From Zoogloeaceae bacterium (GTDB taxonomy: Bacteria; Pseudomonadota; Gammaproteobacteria; Burkholderiales; Rhodocyclaceae), in the NCBI GenBank assembly GCA_031259605.1, contig JAIRLE010000136.1, forward strand, positions 1 through 25,951: DNA of 25,951 nucleotides, given 5' to 3'. The notes under the pieces are model-generated. The model worked only from the letters and a program-made list of their open reading frames with translations, was not told where the DNA came from and made no database searches. Within the stretch, counting starts at the first letter, position 1. Each line of letters starts with the position of its first letter. A program made the position numbers and the translations under genes. This document shows, one piece after another, positions 6,779-15,933 of this stretch.

Positions 6779-9700
6779 ATGCGCTTAACCAAACTCAAAC
6801 TTGCCGGATTCAAGTCTTTTGTCGATCCCGTTACCGTGGCCTTTCCGGGGCAACTGGTGGGCGTGGTGGGGCCGAACGGCTGCGGCAAGTCGAACATCAT
6901 GGACGCGGCGCGCTGGGTATTGGGCGAATCCAGGGCATCGGAACTGCGCGGCGAATCCATGCAGGACGTAATCTTCAACGGCACGAGCGATCGGAAACCG
7001 GTAGCGCGCGCCTCGGTGGAACTGGTGTTCGACAACACCTCCGGCCGCGCCCTGGGGCAGTGGAGCCAGTATGCCGAACTCTCGGTAAAAAGAGTGCTGA
7101 CGCGCAACGGGCAGTCGGATTACTTCATCAACAACCTGAAGGTGCGCCGCAAGGACATTACCGATCTCTTCCTTGGCACCGGTCTGGGACCAAGGGCGTA
7201 TGCCATCATCGGACAGGGGATGATCTCGCGCATCATCGAGGCGCGCCCCGACGATCTGCGCGTCTTTCTCGAAGAGGCCGCGGGCGTGACGCGCTACAAG
7301 GAGCGGCGGAAAGAAACGGAAGGACGGCTGGAAGACACGCGGGAGAATCTCTCACGGGTAGAGGACATTCGCCTGGAATTGTCGGCGCAGATGGAAAAGC
7401 TGGACGCGCAGGCGGAAGTGGCGCGGCGGTATCACCAGTTCAACGCGGAACTGACGCAAAAGCAGCAGTTCCTGTGGTTGACGCGCAAAAGGGAAGCGCA
7501 GGCCGGACAGCAAAAGCTGGCGCTGGAAGCGGCGCGCGCCGACGCGGAACTGGAAGCGGCGGCCGCCGCCCTGCGCAAGACGGAGGCGACGCTTCTCGCG
7601 GCGCGGGAAGCGCATTTCGCGGCGAGCGACGCCGTGCATCAGGCGCAGAGCGCCCTGTATTCGGTCAACGCCGAGGCCGCAAGGCTGGAAGCCGAGATTC
7701 GCCATCGCCAGGAAATCGAGCGGCAACTGGCGGCGCGCCTGGCGCGTCTGGCGGGTGAAGAAGCGCACTGGCGGGAACAGGCGGAAAAACATTTCGACGC
7801 CGAGGCGCGCTGGAAATCCTTGCGCGATCTGGCGGACACGCGCCGACAGGCGGCCGGAGCGCGCCAGGAGTCCAGCGTGAAGGCGTTGCAACAGGCCAGG
7901 GCGGAACAGGAGGCGGCGCGTGCCGAAGTGGAACGTCTGCACCGGGAGGCGGCGTGCGCGGAGCAGGAATTGCAGGTGGAACTGACGCACCGGGCACACG
8001 CCGAACGCAGTTTGCAAAGGCTGCTGCAACGACGGGAGCTTCTGCAACAGGAAGCGGCGGCACATGTCGCGCCGGAAAAAACGACGCTGGCGGAAGCCGA
8101 ACTGGCCGTCATGCAGGCGGATGTCAGGGAAGTGGAGGCGCGTCTGCGAGCGGAACGGGAAGCGTTGCCGCAACAGGAAGCCGAACGGCAAACGCTTGCC
8201 GCGCGCCTGGAAGCGGAGACGCTGGAGGCCGCCGCCATCGAAGCGCGTCTCCAGGTTTTGCGGGAGACGCAAAAGGCGGCAACGCAAGTGGGCAATCTGC
8301 CGCAATGGTTGCAGCGTTACGGCCTTGCCGACGCGCCGCCCTTGTGGCGCGCCCTGCGGGTGAAGCCGGGATGGGAGACGGCGGTGGAAGCGGTGTTGCG
8401 CGAGCGTCTCAAGGCGATCCTGGCAACGCGGGAAGCCGTCGGACAGTCTGCGGACTGGGCGGAAAACCGGCCCGGCGGCAAGCTGACGCTGTGTTTGCCG
8501 GAAAGCGTGGATGCGCCACCCGCCGATATTTCCCCAAACAGTCTGTTCATGCGGGTGGAGGTGGAAGACGCCACATGGCGGCCTTTGCTGGCGGCATGGC
8601 TGGGACAGGCATGGACGGCGGAAAATCTATCGGCGGCGCTGGCGGCAAGGACGGATCTGCCGCCAGGATGTTGCTGGGTGACGCCAGCGGGCGATGTGCT
8701 GGAACGGCAGGCGCTTTCCCTGTTCGCGCCCGATGCGGCGGGACACGGCCTGCTGGAGCGGCAACGGGAAATCGGGATGCTGGAAGAGGCGTATGCGCGT
8801 TTGCGGCAGACGACCGCCGCGGGGCGCGCGCGACAGGCGCTGCTGGATGCGGCCTGTCGCGCCCGGCAAGGCAAGGTGGACGCTTTGCGCCGCGAACAGG
8901 GCGAATTGCAGTCCCGCATTCATGTCGCGCAGGTGGAAGTCCTGAAACACGCCCAGGCGCTGGAACGGCATCAGACGGATGTGGCGCGGCGCGAGGCGCA
9001 AATGGCGGAACTGGCGCGGGAAGCGCAAGATGAAAGCGAACGCGCCGCCGCCATGGCAGAAGGCATCGCCGCATTGCAAACGCGGGCAAAAGCCGGAGGC
9101 GCGGCGGAGGACGCGGCGCGCCTCCGGCTGGAAGCGGCGGAACAGGCGCTGAATGAGGCGCGCGAACAGGCGGCGGCGATGGAGCGCGAGACGCGTGAAG
9201 CCGAGTTTTCGCAGCGCGAATGCGTGGGCAAACTGGCGGAAATCGCCGCCGGGCTTGCCTTGGCGGAGCGCGAATTGCAGCGCATCGAGACGGATTTGAC
9301 CGCTTGCCGCGCAGAGAAGACGGAAGCGCCGCCCCGGACGCTTGACGAAGCCTTGCAGGATGCGCTGTCCCAAAGAAGTCTGCGCGAAGCGGAACTGGCG
9401 GCGCAAAAGAATGGCATGGAAGCCGCCGCCGCCGCCCTGCGCGCGCTGGAAGAAGAGCGTCTGCGCATCGAACAGTCCCTGGAACCCATGCGCAAACGCA
9501 TCAACGACTTGCGCTTGAAGGAGCAGGCCGCCGCCCTGAACGCGGCGCAATTGGCGGCGCAACTGGAGGATGCCGGCACCGACGAAGCCGCGCTGTCCAT
9601 TGCGCTGGCGGCCAGTCCGGCGCGACCGCAGACGCTCCTTCAGGAGATCGAGAACTTGCAGGAAGCCATCGGCGGGCTGGGCGCGGTCAATCTTGCCGCC

Positions 9701-10294
9701 TTGCAGGAACTGGAAGCCGCGCGCGCGCGGAAGAACTATCTGGACGCGCAGGCCGCCGATCTCACGGAAGCAATGGAGACGCTGGAAAACGCCATTCGCC
9801 GCATCGATCGGGAAACGCGCCATCTGCTGCAAAGTACCTTCGACGCGGTCAACGGTCACTTCGGCCGCCTGTTTCCGGAGCTTTTTGGCGGCGGGCGGGC
9901 GGCGCTGGTAATGACCGGCGAGGAAATCCTCGATGCTGGCGTCCAGGTGTTCGCGCAGCCGCCGGGCAAGAAAAACTCCACTATCCATCTTTTGCCGGGC
10001 GGCGAAAAGGCGCTGACGGCAATAGCTCTGGTATTCTCCCTGTTCTTGCTGAACCCCGCCCCTTTTTGCCTCCTGGACGAAGTGGACGCGCCGCTGGATG
10101 ATTCCAATACCGAGCGCTTCTGCCAGATGGTAAGAAAGATGTCCGGGCAGACCCAGTTTTTGTTCATCAGCCATAACAAGATTGCCATGGAAATGGCGAG
10201 TCAGCTGGTGGGCGTTACCATGCAGGAATCCGGCGTTTCCCGCGTGGTGGAAGTGGATATGGAAGCAGCCTTGAAGATGAGAGAGGAATCCTGA
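6779..10294 (+). CDS. smc: SMC chromosome-condensation ATPase
   Basis: A 1171-residue SMC protein, the usual length, starting at ATG 6779. Layout: N-terminal ATPase half with Walker A GPNGCGKSN at 31-39; a coiled coil (about 165-500); a hinge (about 501-665, with LPQWLQRYG and a compact alpha/beta region); a second coiled coil; and a C-terminal ATPase half with the ABC signature near 1072-1077 and Walker B CLLDEVDAP with Asp1100 and Glu1101. It dimerises at the hinge and, with ScpA/ScpB, extrudes DNA loops to compact and separate chromosomes. The signature reads LPGGEK where LSGGEK is usual, Pro1073 being codon CCG. The coils are very rich in Ala, Glu and Arg. The stop codon overlaps the zipA start by one base, so the two are translationally coupled. 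No clear promoter is visible in 6669-6778. Confidence 0.97.
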   Translation: MRLTKLKLAGFKSFVDPVTVAFPGQLVGVVGPNGCGKSNIMDAARWVLGESRASELRGESMQDVIFNGTSDRKPVARASVELVFDNTSGRALGQWSQYAELSVKRVLTRNGQSDYFINNLKVRRKDITDLFLGTGLGPRAYAIIGQGMISRIIEARPDDLRVFLEEAAGVTRYKERRKETEGRLEDTRENLSRVEDIRLELSAQMEKLDAQAEVARRYHQFNAELTQKQQFLWLTRKREAQAGQQKLALEAARADAELEAAAAALRKTEATLLAAREAHFAASDAVHQAQSALYSVNAEAARLEAEIRHRQEIERQLAARLARLAGEEAHWREQAEKHFDAEARWKSLRDLADTRRQAAGARQESSVKALQQARAEQEAARAEVERLHREAACAEQELQVELTHRAHAERSLQRLLQRRELLQQEAAAHVAPEKTTLAEAELAVMQADVREVEARLRAEREALPQQEAERQTLAARLEAETLEAAAIEARLQVLRETQKAATQVGNLPQWLQRYGLADAPPLWRALRVKPGWETAVEAVLRERLKAILATREAVGQSADWAENRPGGKLTLCLPESVDAPPADISPNSLFMRVEVEDATWRPLLAAWLGQAWTAENLSAALAARTDLPPGCCWVTPAGDVLERQALSLFAPDAAGHGLLERQREIGMLEEAYARLRQTTAAGRARQALLDAACRARQGKVDALRREQGELQSRIHVAQVEVLKHAQALERHQTDVARREAQMAELAREAQDESERAAAMAEGIAALQTRAKAGGAAEDAARLRLEAAEQALNEAREQAAAMERETREAEFSQRECVGKLAEIAAGLALAERELQRIETDLTACRAEKTEAPPRTLDEALQDALSQRSLREAELAAQKNGMEAAAAALRALEEERLRIEQSLEPMRKRINDLRLKEQAAALNAAQLAAQLEDAGTDEAALSIALAASPARPQTLLQEIENLQEAIGGLGAVNLAALQELEAARARKNYLDAQAADLTEAMETLENAIRRIDRETRHLLQSTFDAVNGHFGRLFPELFGGGRAALVMTGEEILDAGVQVFAQPPGKKNSTIHLLPGGEKALTAIALVFSLFLLNPAPFCLLDEVDAPLDDSNTERFCQMVRKMSGQTQFLFISHNKIAMEMASQLVGVTMQESGVSRVVEVDMEAALKMREES

Positions 10295-11502
10295 TGAATG
10301 AATTGCAGATAGGCGTCTTCGCGCTGGGCGGGATACTGATAGCCGGTGTTCTGGCGTACAACAAATGGCAGGAAATCCGGCACCGCAAAATGGCGGAACG
10401 CATGTTCCCGCCAACGCGCGTCAAATCCGGTGCCGACGCCGAGATTGACGTTCTTTTCCGCCGTAACGCGCGCGCCGCTCCTCCCGCGGATACTTCCGCG
10501 GCGGAAGACGGCGGCGGCATGACGCCGCCGGAACGCCGGGAGCCGGGGATTTTTGCCGCTTCCGGCGCGCCGCGGGCGGAAGACGGCCTTGAAGAAGAGA
10601 ACGAAGAAGACAACGACGCGGCGGATGACGCCGACGACGACGATTCTGGCGCGTTTTCCGCCGAGCCGCCGCGTGACTTGCTCTGGAGCGGCATTGACGT
10701 CATTGCGGCGCTGGAACTAGTGGAGGCGGCTTCTGCCGGGGAAATGCTGGCGTTTTTGCAGGACATGCCGCCGCGCGGCCAGAAGCTGTTGCGCTGGATA
10801 GGGCAAAACGAAGCGCAGGGCAAGTGGGAATTGCTGACGCCGGAGTGTCGCGCGCGCTATCGGCATTTGCGCCTGGGCCTGCAACTTACCGACCGCGAAA
10901 GCGGACCGGTGGGCGCGAGCGAATTCGCGCTATTTACTCGCATCGTGCGTCAGGCGGCAAAGGCGCACATGGTGGTGGCCGAACCGTTGCCGGATCGCCA
11001 GGAGGCGCTGGATCAGGCGCAGCAACTGGAGCAGTTCTGCTATGAATCCGACGTGCAGATCGGCGTGAATCTCGCCTGCCGGAAATCGCCTTTCCCCGGC
11101 ACCAAAATCCGGGCATTGGCGGAAGCATCGGGCATGACGCTGGAAGACGGCGTTTATGCGCGGCGCGACGAAAAAACAGGCGCGACGCTCTTTTCATTGC
11201 AAAATGCCGAAGGCGGGAATTTCACCGCCGATGACCTGAAAAACCTGCGCAGCAATGGTCTGGTCTTCCTGCTGGACGTTCCGGTTACGCCGCATGGTCA
11301 ATATGTCTACCGGCAGATGATCGATACCGCCAAACGCTTTGCCGAAACACTGGACGGCGTGTTGATCGACGATCGACGCCAGCCGCTTTCCGAGTCGCAA
11401 CTGGCGCAGATCTGCCAGAACTATGTCATCGATATCCAGAGACGCATGGAAGCGGCCGGCCTGACTCCCGGCGGCGCGCTGGCGCGCAGGTTGTTCCGCT
11501 AG
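10294..11502 (+). CDS. zipA: ZipA-like cell-division protein, FtsZ-binding
   Basis: 402 residues from ATG 10294, overlapping the smc stop by one base, with AGAGGAA upstream. Residues 4-22 form an N-terminal membrane anchor followed by basic residues, the ZipA topology with the bulk in the cytoplasm. A long linker contains a strongly acidic run (about 99-118, nearly all Glu, Asp, Asn and Ala). The C-terminal part (about 250-385) fits the ZipA FtsZ-binding domain; GLVFLLDVP and YRQMIDTAKRFAETLDGVLIDD are typical. In E. coli ZipA tethers FtsZ to the membrane and stabilises the Z ring. Its place between smc and ligA matches the conserved order in many beta- and gammaproteobacteria. The middle (about 125-245) is well structured but not assigned to a domain here. 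Confidence 0.88.
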   Translation: MNELQIGVFALGGILIAGVLAYNKWQEIRHRKMAERMFPPTRVKSGADAEIDVLFRRNARAAPPADTSAAEDGGGMTPPERREPGIFAASGAPRAEDGLEEENEEDNDAADDADDDDSGAFSAEPPRDLLWSGIDVIAALELVEAASAGEMLAFLQDMPPRGQKLLRWIGQNEAQGKWELLTPECRARYRHLRLGLQLTDRESGPVGASEFALFTRIVRQAAKAHMVVAEPLPDRQEALDQAQQLEQFCYESDVQIGVNLACRKSPFPGTKIRALAEASGMTLEDGVYARRDEKTGATLFSLQNAEGGNFTADDLKNLRSNGLVFLLDVPVTPHGQYVYRQMIDTAKRFAETLDGVLIDDRRQPLSESQLAQICQNYVIDIQRRMEAAGLTPGGALARRLFR

Positions 11503-11579
11503 GCGGACAAGACGGAATTTCGCGGATGCGCAACATGCTTCCTGGCAACGATGGCCTTCTTTCCGGGACGCCGACACGG

Positions 11580-13631
11580 ATGGACGCGGCGGACGCGGGA
11601 CAGCGCATGGCGGCGCTCTGCCGCGAACTCGCGGCGCACGATCGCGCCTATTATGAACTCGACGCGCCAACGATTGCCGATGCCGACTACGATGCCCTGT
11701 TCCGCGAGCTTCAGGCGCTGGAGGCCGCATATCCGGAATTGCGCGCCGTTGATTCGCCGACGCGGCGGGTCGGCGGACGGGCGCTGGAAGCCTTCGCGCA
11801 GGTCGCCCACAGCGTGCCCATGCGCTCCATCCAAACGGAAACAAATACCGATGCTTCCGGCGCGGCAAGTTTCGACGCGCGTGTGCGCAAGGAATTGGAA
11901 CTCGCCGAAGACGCGCCGCCGGTGGAATACGTCGCCGAACTGAAATTCGACGGACTGGCGGTCAGCCTGCGTTATGAGCAAGGAATACTGACGCAGGGCG
12001 CGACGCGCGGCGATGGCGCAATCGGCGAGGATGTGACGCAAAATCTCAAGACCGTGCGTGACATTCCGCTGCGCTTGCAAGGCGATGCCGACAAAATCCC
12101 GTCGGTGCTGGAAGTGCGTGGTGAGGCCTATATGCGGCGTGATGATTTGGCGCGTCACAACGAACGGGCAAGGGCGCGCGGCGAGAAACCGCTGGTCAAT
12201 CCCCGAAATGGCGCAGCCGGCAGCATCCGCCAGCTCGATCCGCGTATTGCCGGGCAGAGACCGCTCAAGTTTTTTGCCTATGGCATTGGCACGGTTGCAG
12301 GCTGGGATTTGCCCGCAACCCATGCCGAATTGCTGGCGGCGCTGGCGGATTTCGGTTTTCCCGTCTGCGAACACCGGGCGGTCGTGCAGGGCGCGGAAGC
12401 GTTGGCGGCGTTTCACGCGCGCATGGGAAGTTTGCGTCCGCGATTGCCGTTCGACATCGACGGCGTGGTGTACAAGGTAAACAGCCTGGAATATCAGCGA
12501 CGTCTGGGGTTTCGCACGCGTGAGCCGCGCTGGGCCGTCGCCCACAAATATCCGCCGGAAGAAGCGCGAACAAAAGTGGAAGCCATCGACGTGCAGGTGG
12601 GGCGCACCGGCGCGATTACGCCCGTCGCGCGGCTGACGCCGGTCTTTGTCGGCGGCGTCACCGTCACCAACGCCACGCTGCACAATGAAGACGAAGTGCG
12701 CAGGAAGGATGTGCGCGTCGGCGATACGGTGATCGTGCGCCGCGCCGGGGACGTGATTCCCGAAATCGCGCGCGTGACGCTGGAGGACGGTGACGCGCCC
12801 CGGAACCCGCCTTTTGAACTGCCGCGAATTTGCCCCGAATGCGGCTCGCGCGTGGTGCGCGAGGAAGGCGGGGCGATTGTGCGCTGCTCCGGCAATCTGG
12901 TGTGTCCGGCGCAGGTCAAGGGCGCGCTACTGCATTTCGCCTCGCGCCGGGCGATGGACATCGAAGGACTGGGCGACAAGCTGGTCGAGCAACTGGTCGA
13001 AACGGGACTGGTCAAGACGCCCGCCGACCTCTATGCCCTGACGTTGCCCCAACTTGCGGCGCTGGCGCGCATGGGCGAAAAATCCGCCGAAAACCTGCTG
13101 GCGGCCATCGAAAAAAGCAAGGCCGCCAGCCTGTCCCGTTTCATTTTCGCGCTGGGCGCGCGCAATGTGGGCGAGACGACGGCAAGGGATCTGGCACGCC
13201 ATTTCGGCAACCTTGCCGCCCTGATGACAGCGGAGATGAACGCCCTGCTGAAAGTGCCCGACGTGGGGCCGGTCGTAGCCGAATCCGTCCGCGATTTCTT
13301 CGCCGAGCCACATAACCGGGAAGTCATCCGCCGCCTGATCGAGGCGGGCGTGACCTGGGAAGAACGCGAAGGACCATCCGCCGCGCCGCCGGGGCCGCTA
13401 TCCGGCAAGGTGTTCGTCTTGACCGGGACGCTCCCCACGCTCTCCCGCGACGCAGCCAGAATCAGGATCGAAGCGGCGGGCGGCAAGGCGAGCGGCTCCG
13501 TTTCCAAGAAAACCGACTACGTCGTCGCGGGCAACGAAGCCGGTTCCAAACTCGCCAAAGCGCTGGAACTGGGGCTAACGGTCATCGACGAGGCAGCGCT
13601 CATAGCCATGCTGGAGCAAGACGATGCCTGA
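11580..13631 (+). CDS. ligA: NAD+-dependent DNA ligase LigA
   Basis: 683 residues from ATG 11580, chosen because the distance to the YY of the Ia domain matches E. coli LigA. An in-frame ATG at 11526 would add 18 residues, and neither start has a strong ribosome binding site. Domains in order: Ia (NMN binding, about 1-70); adenylation domain with KFDG (catalytic Lys122), FDIDG at 291-295 and AHKYP; OB fold; a four-Cys zinc finger starting at Cys418 (CPEC, then C, then C); helix-hairpin-helix repeats; and a C-terminal BRCT domain (about 605-683, GKVFVLTGTL onward). It seals nicks in replication and repair using NAD+. The TETNTDASGA segment after VPM is usual in betaproteobacteria. Its last 8 bases overlap the next gene. 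Confidence 0.96.
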   Translation: MDAADAGQRMAALCRELAAHDRAYYELDAPTIADADYDALFRELQALEAAYPELRAVDSPTRRVGGRALEAFAQVAHSVPMRSIQTETNTDASGAASFDARVRKELELAEDAPPVEYVAELKFDGLAVSLRYEQGILTQGATRGDGAIGEDVTQNLKTVRDIPLRLQGDADKIPSVLEVRGEAYMRRDDLARHNERARARGEKPLVNPRNGAAGSIRQLDPRIAGQRPLKFFAYGIGTVAGWDLPATHAELLAALADFGFPVCEHRAVVQGAEALAAFHARMGSLRPRLPFDIDGVVYKVNSLEYQRRLGFRTREPRWAVAHKYPPEEARTKVEAIDVQVGRTGAITPVARLTPVFVGGVTVTNATLHNEDEVRRKDVRVGDTVIVRRAGDVIPEIARVTLEDGDAPRNPPFELPRICPECGSRVVREEGGAIVRCSGNLVCPAQVKGALLHFASRRAMDIEGLGDKLVEQLVETGLVKTPADLYALTLPQLAALARMGEKSAENLLAAIEKSKAASLSRFIFALGARNVGETTARDLARHFGNLAALMTAEMNALLKVPDVGPVVAESVRDFFAEPHNREVIRRLIEAGVTWEEREGPSAAPPGPLSGKVFVLTGTLPTLSRDAARIRIEAAGGKASGSVSKKTDYVVAGNEAGSKLAKALELGLTVIDEAALIAMLEQDDA

Positions 13632-14439
13632 TGGACGGCGGATCGGCATCGCGCCAGAGCGTATCCGTTCGATATGCGTCAGCCTTTCATTGGGCACCAT
13701 CCTGCTGCTGGCGTCCTGTCGCATGGCATGGGCGGAGCCGCCCATCCATGCTCGTGGTTTTCTGGCGGAACAACTGCGCTACGAACGGGTGCGCGTCGCC
13801 CATGCTCGCAAGAACGCCGCGCTGGAGAAACTCTTGCGCCAGGCGGGGATTGAAACGGGCGACCTGAACATCCTGCTCTTGGCCTACAAAGCGGAAGGCG
13901 TGCTTGAGCTTTACGCCAAATCCGGCGCGGCAAGCCGCTACCGGAAGCTGCGAAGCTATGCAATCTGCCAGGTTCCCGGAAACCTGGGGCCGAAACGCCA
14001 GTTGGGGGATGAGCAGGTTCCCGAGGGGTTTTATCATATCGATCGCTTCAATCCCCGGAGCAATTATCTGCTTTCCCTGGGCATCAATTATCCCAATGCC
14101 GCCGACAAGATAAAGAGCAGGGGCAAAAATCCGGGCGGCGATATTTTCATTCACGGCGCTTGCGTCAGCATCGGCTGCCTGCCCATGACCGATGACAAAA
14201 TCCAGGAAATCTACCTTTATGCCGTCCACGCCAGGAACAGCGGCCAGCGCAAGATTCCCGTCTATATTTTCCCTTTCAGGATGACCCGCGCCAACATGCA
14301 AGAATACGCGGCGAGCAACGCGGGACATCCCGCCTTGCTCCGCTTCTGGAAAAGCCTGGAAAAGGGCTACGCGCGTTTTTCGGAAAACGCCCGGGCGCTG
14401 CCGGTGCGGATTGATGAAAAAGGCGAATATGTGTTTTGA
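13624..14439 (+). CDS. YkuD-fold L,D-transpeptidase-family protein (YafK-like)
   Basis: 271 residues from ATG 13624, overlapping the ligA 3' end by 8 bases, with GGAG ten bases upstream. An N-terminal signal sequence (hydrophobic about 16-34, probable cleavage after AWA) exports it to the periplasm. The YkuD catalytic motif HGxxxSxGC is complete: His177-Gly178, Ser182 and Cys185 in IHGACVSIGCLPM. Overall form (long helical lead-in, GFYHIDRFNP, then the motif) resembles the YafK/DpaA branch. In E. coli that branch includes an amidase that detaches Braun lipoprotein from peptidoglycan, not a crosslinking enzyme. Whether this copy forms or cuts crosslinks cannot be told from sequence. Coupling to ligA and closeness to galU suggest a growth-linked envelope role, but that is inference. 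Confidence 0.85.
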   Translation: MPDGRRIGIAPERIRSICVSLSLGTILLLASCRMAWAEPPIHARGFLAEQLRYERVRVAHARKNAALEKLLRQAGIETGDLNILLLAYKAEGVLELYAKSGAASRYRKLRSYAICQVPGNLGPKRQLGDEQVPEGFYHIDRFNPRSNYLLSLGINYPNAADKIKSRGKNPGGDIFIHGACVSIGCLPMTDDKIQEIYLYAVHARNSGQRKIPVYIFPFRMTRANMQEYAASNAGHPALLRFWKSLEKGYARFSENARALPVRIDEKGEYVF

Positions 14440-14479
14440 CGACAACCCATCATGGAAAAGCAACCCACAGGAGAAGGAT

Positions 14480-15343
14480 ATGAAAAGAATTCGCAAGGCG
14501 GTATTCCCCGTGGCGGGGCTGGGAACGCGCTTCCTGCCGGCAACCAAGGCCAGTCCGAAGGAAATGCTGCCGATAGTCGACAAGCCCTTGATCCAGTACG
14601 CGGTGGAAGAAGCGGTGGCGGCGGGGATTACGGAACTGATTTTCGTCACCGGGCGCAGCAAACGGGCGATCGAGGATCACTTCGACAAGGCGTTCGAGCT
14701 GGAAACCGATCTGGAAAAAAAGGGCAAGACCGAGATGCTCGCGGTGGTGAAAAACATCCTGCCGCGTTCGGTGCATTGCGTCTACATCCGCCAGGCCGAG
14801 GCGCTGGGACTGGGACACGCGGTACTCTGCGCCAGGGAAGTGGTTGGCGACGAGCCTTTTGCCGTGGTGCTCGCCGATGACCTGCTGGACGCGCAGCCCG
14901 CGGTGTTGAGACAGATGACAGATGCCTACGACGAATACCGTTCCTCCCTCTTGGCGGTGCATGAAGTGCCGCAGGCGGAGACGGCGAGTTACGGCATCGT
15001 CGCCTCGCGTCCGCTTGCCGGACGTGTCGAGCAAGTGAGCGCCATCGTGGAAAAGCCAAGGCCGGAAGACGCGCCTTCCCATCTTGCGGTCGTCGGGCGT
15101 TACGTGCTCGCGCCGCGTATTTTCCATCATCTGGAAACCGGACAACCGGGCGCGGGCGGCGAGATCCAGTTGACCGACGGCATTGCCGCGCTGATGGCGG
15201 AAGAACGAATATTGGCCTATCGTTACGCCGGCACGCGCTATGATTGCGGTTCCAAATTGGGGTATCTGCAAGCCTCGGTCGTGTTTGGTCTGCGCCATCC
15301 CGATGTGGGCGCGGCCTTTGGCGCGTATCTGAAAACCCTTTGA
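14480..15343 (+). CDS. galU: UTP-glucose-1-phosphate uridylyltransferase GalU
   Basis: 287 residues from ATG 14480, with GGAGAAGG directly upstream; the frame is open 23 codons earlier, but that part overlaps the previous gene. The nucleotide-binding signature GLGTRFLPATK at 13-23 with PKEMLPIVDKP, the VLADDLL motif and IVEKP are all in place, and the length is normal. The enzyme makes UDP-glucose from UTP and glucose-1-phosphate, feeding lipopolysaccharide core, exopolysaccharide and other glycan synthesis. It follows the L,D-transpeptidase gene by 40 bp and precedes the phosphoribosyltransferase by 17 bp, so it is probably in the same transcript. Confidence 0.95.
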   Translation: MKRIRKAVFPVAGLGTRFLPATKASPKEMLPIVDKPLIQYAVEEAVAAGITELIFVTGRSKRAIEDHFDKAFELETDLEKKGKTEMLAVVKNILPRSVHCVYIRQAEALGLGHAVLCAREVVGDEPFAVVLADDLLDAQPAVLRQMTDAYDEYRSSLLAVHEVPQAETASYGIVASRPLAGRVEQVSAIVEKPRPEDAPSHLAVVGRYVLAPRIFHHLETGQPGAGGEIQLTDGIAALMAEERILAYRYAGTRYDCGSKLGYLQASVVFGLRHPDVGAAFGAYLKTL

Positions 15344-15360
15344 TTTTTCCAGGGAAGACC

Positions 15361-15915
15361 ATGCATCGTGAAGAAGCCTTGGCGCTCCTGAAGAACGCCG
15401 AACTGATCCATCCGGAAACCGTGGTGCAAGACGCGGTGCGGCAAGTGGCGGCGCGCGTCAAGGAGGAACTTGCGGGAGAGAATCCGGTCGTGCTCTGCGT
15501 GATGAGCGGCGCGGTGCCTTTTGCCGGAGAACTTCTGCAACGGCTCGATTTTCCGCTGGATTTCGATTACCTGCATGCCAGCCGCTATGGCGCGAATACC
15601 AGCGGTCACAACAAGCTTACCTGGCGCAGCGGCCCGTGGATAGACTTGAAGGATCGCGTCGTGCTGGTGGTCGATGACATCCTCGATGAAGGGATCACGC
15701 TTTCCACCATCTGCGAGCGCATCCGGCAGATGGGCGCAAGGCGTGTGCTGACGGCGGTGTTTGTCGAAAAAGCCACCGGACGCGCCAAACCCATCCAGAC
15801 CGATTTCGTCGGCCTTGCCGTCCCCGACCGCTTCGTCTTCGGTTTTGGCATGGACATCTGCGGCGCGTGGCGCAACCTGCCCGCGATTTACGCCGTTCGG
15901 ACACCGGTTTCCTGA
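15361..15915 (+). CDS. hpt: Hypoxanthine-guanine phosphoribosyltransferase
   Basis: 184 residues from ATG 15361, with AGGGAAG at the proper distance. The PRPP-binding loop VVDDILDEGITL is at 103-114, and the VLCVMSGAVPFAGELL segment near 44-59 and the GFGMD segment near the C-terminus fit the purine salvage type-I PRTase family. It converts hypoxanthine or guanine plus PRPP into IMP or GMP. Substrate preference cannot be fixed from sequence alone, and xanthine use is possible. It lies between galU and mutM, with 17- and 18-bp gaps. Confidence 0.87.
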   Translation: MHREEALALLKNAELIHPETVVQDAVRQVAARVKEELAGENPVVLCVMSGAVPFAGELLQRLDFPLDFDYLHASRYGANTSGHNKLTWRSGPWIDLKDRVVLVVDDILDEGITLSTICERIRQMGARRVLTAVFVEKATGRAKPIQTDFVGLAVPDRFVFGFGMDICGAWRNLPAIYAVRTPVS

Positions 15916-15933
15916 CATCCTTCGATTCCTTCC

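Noticed and set aside
8627..10414. 595-codon minus-strand open frame opposite smc
   Set aside because: Arises from the low stop density of Ala/Glu/Arg-rich SMC codons on the other strand; composition is Arg/Phe/Gln-rich.
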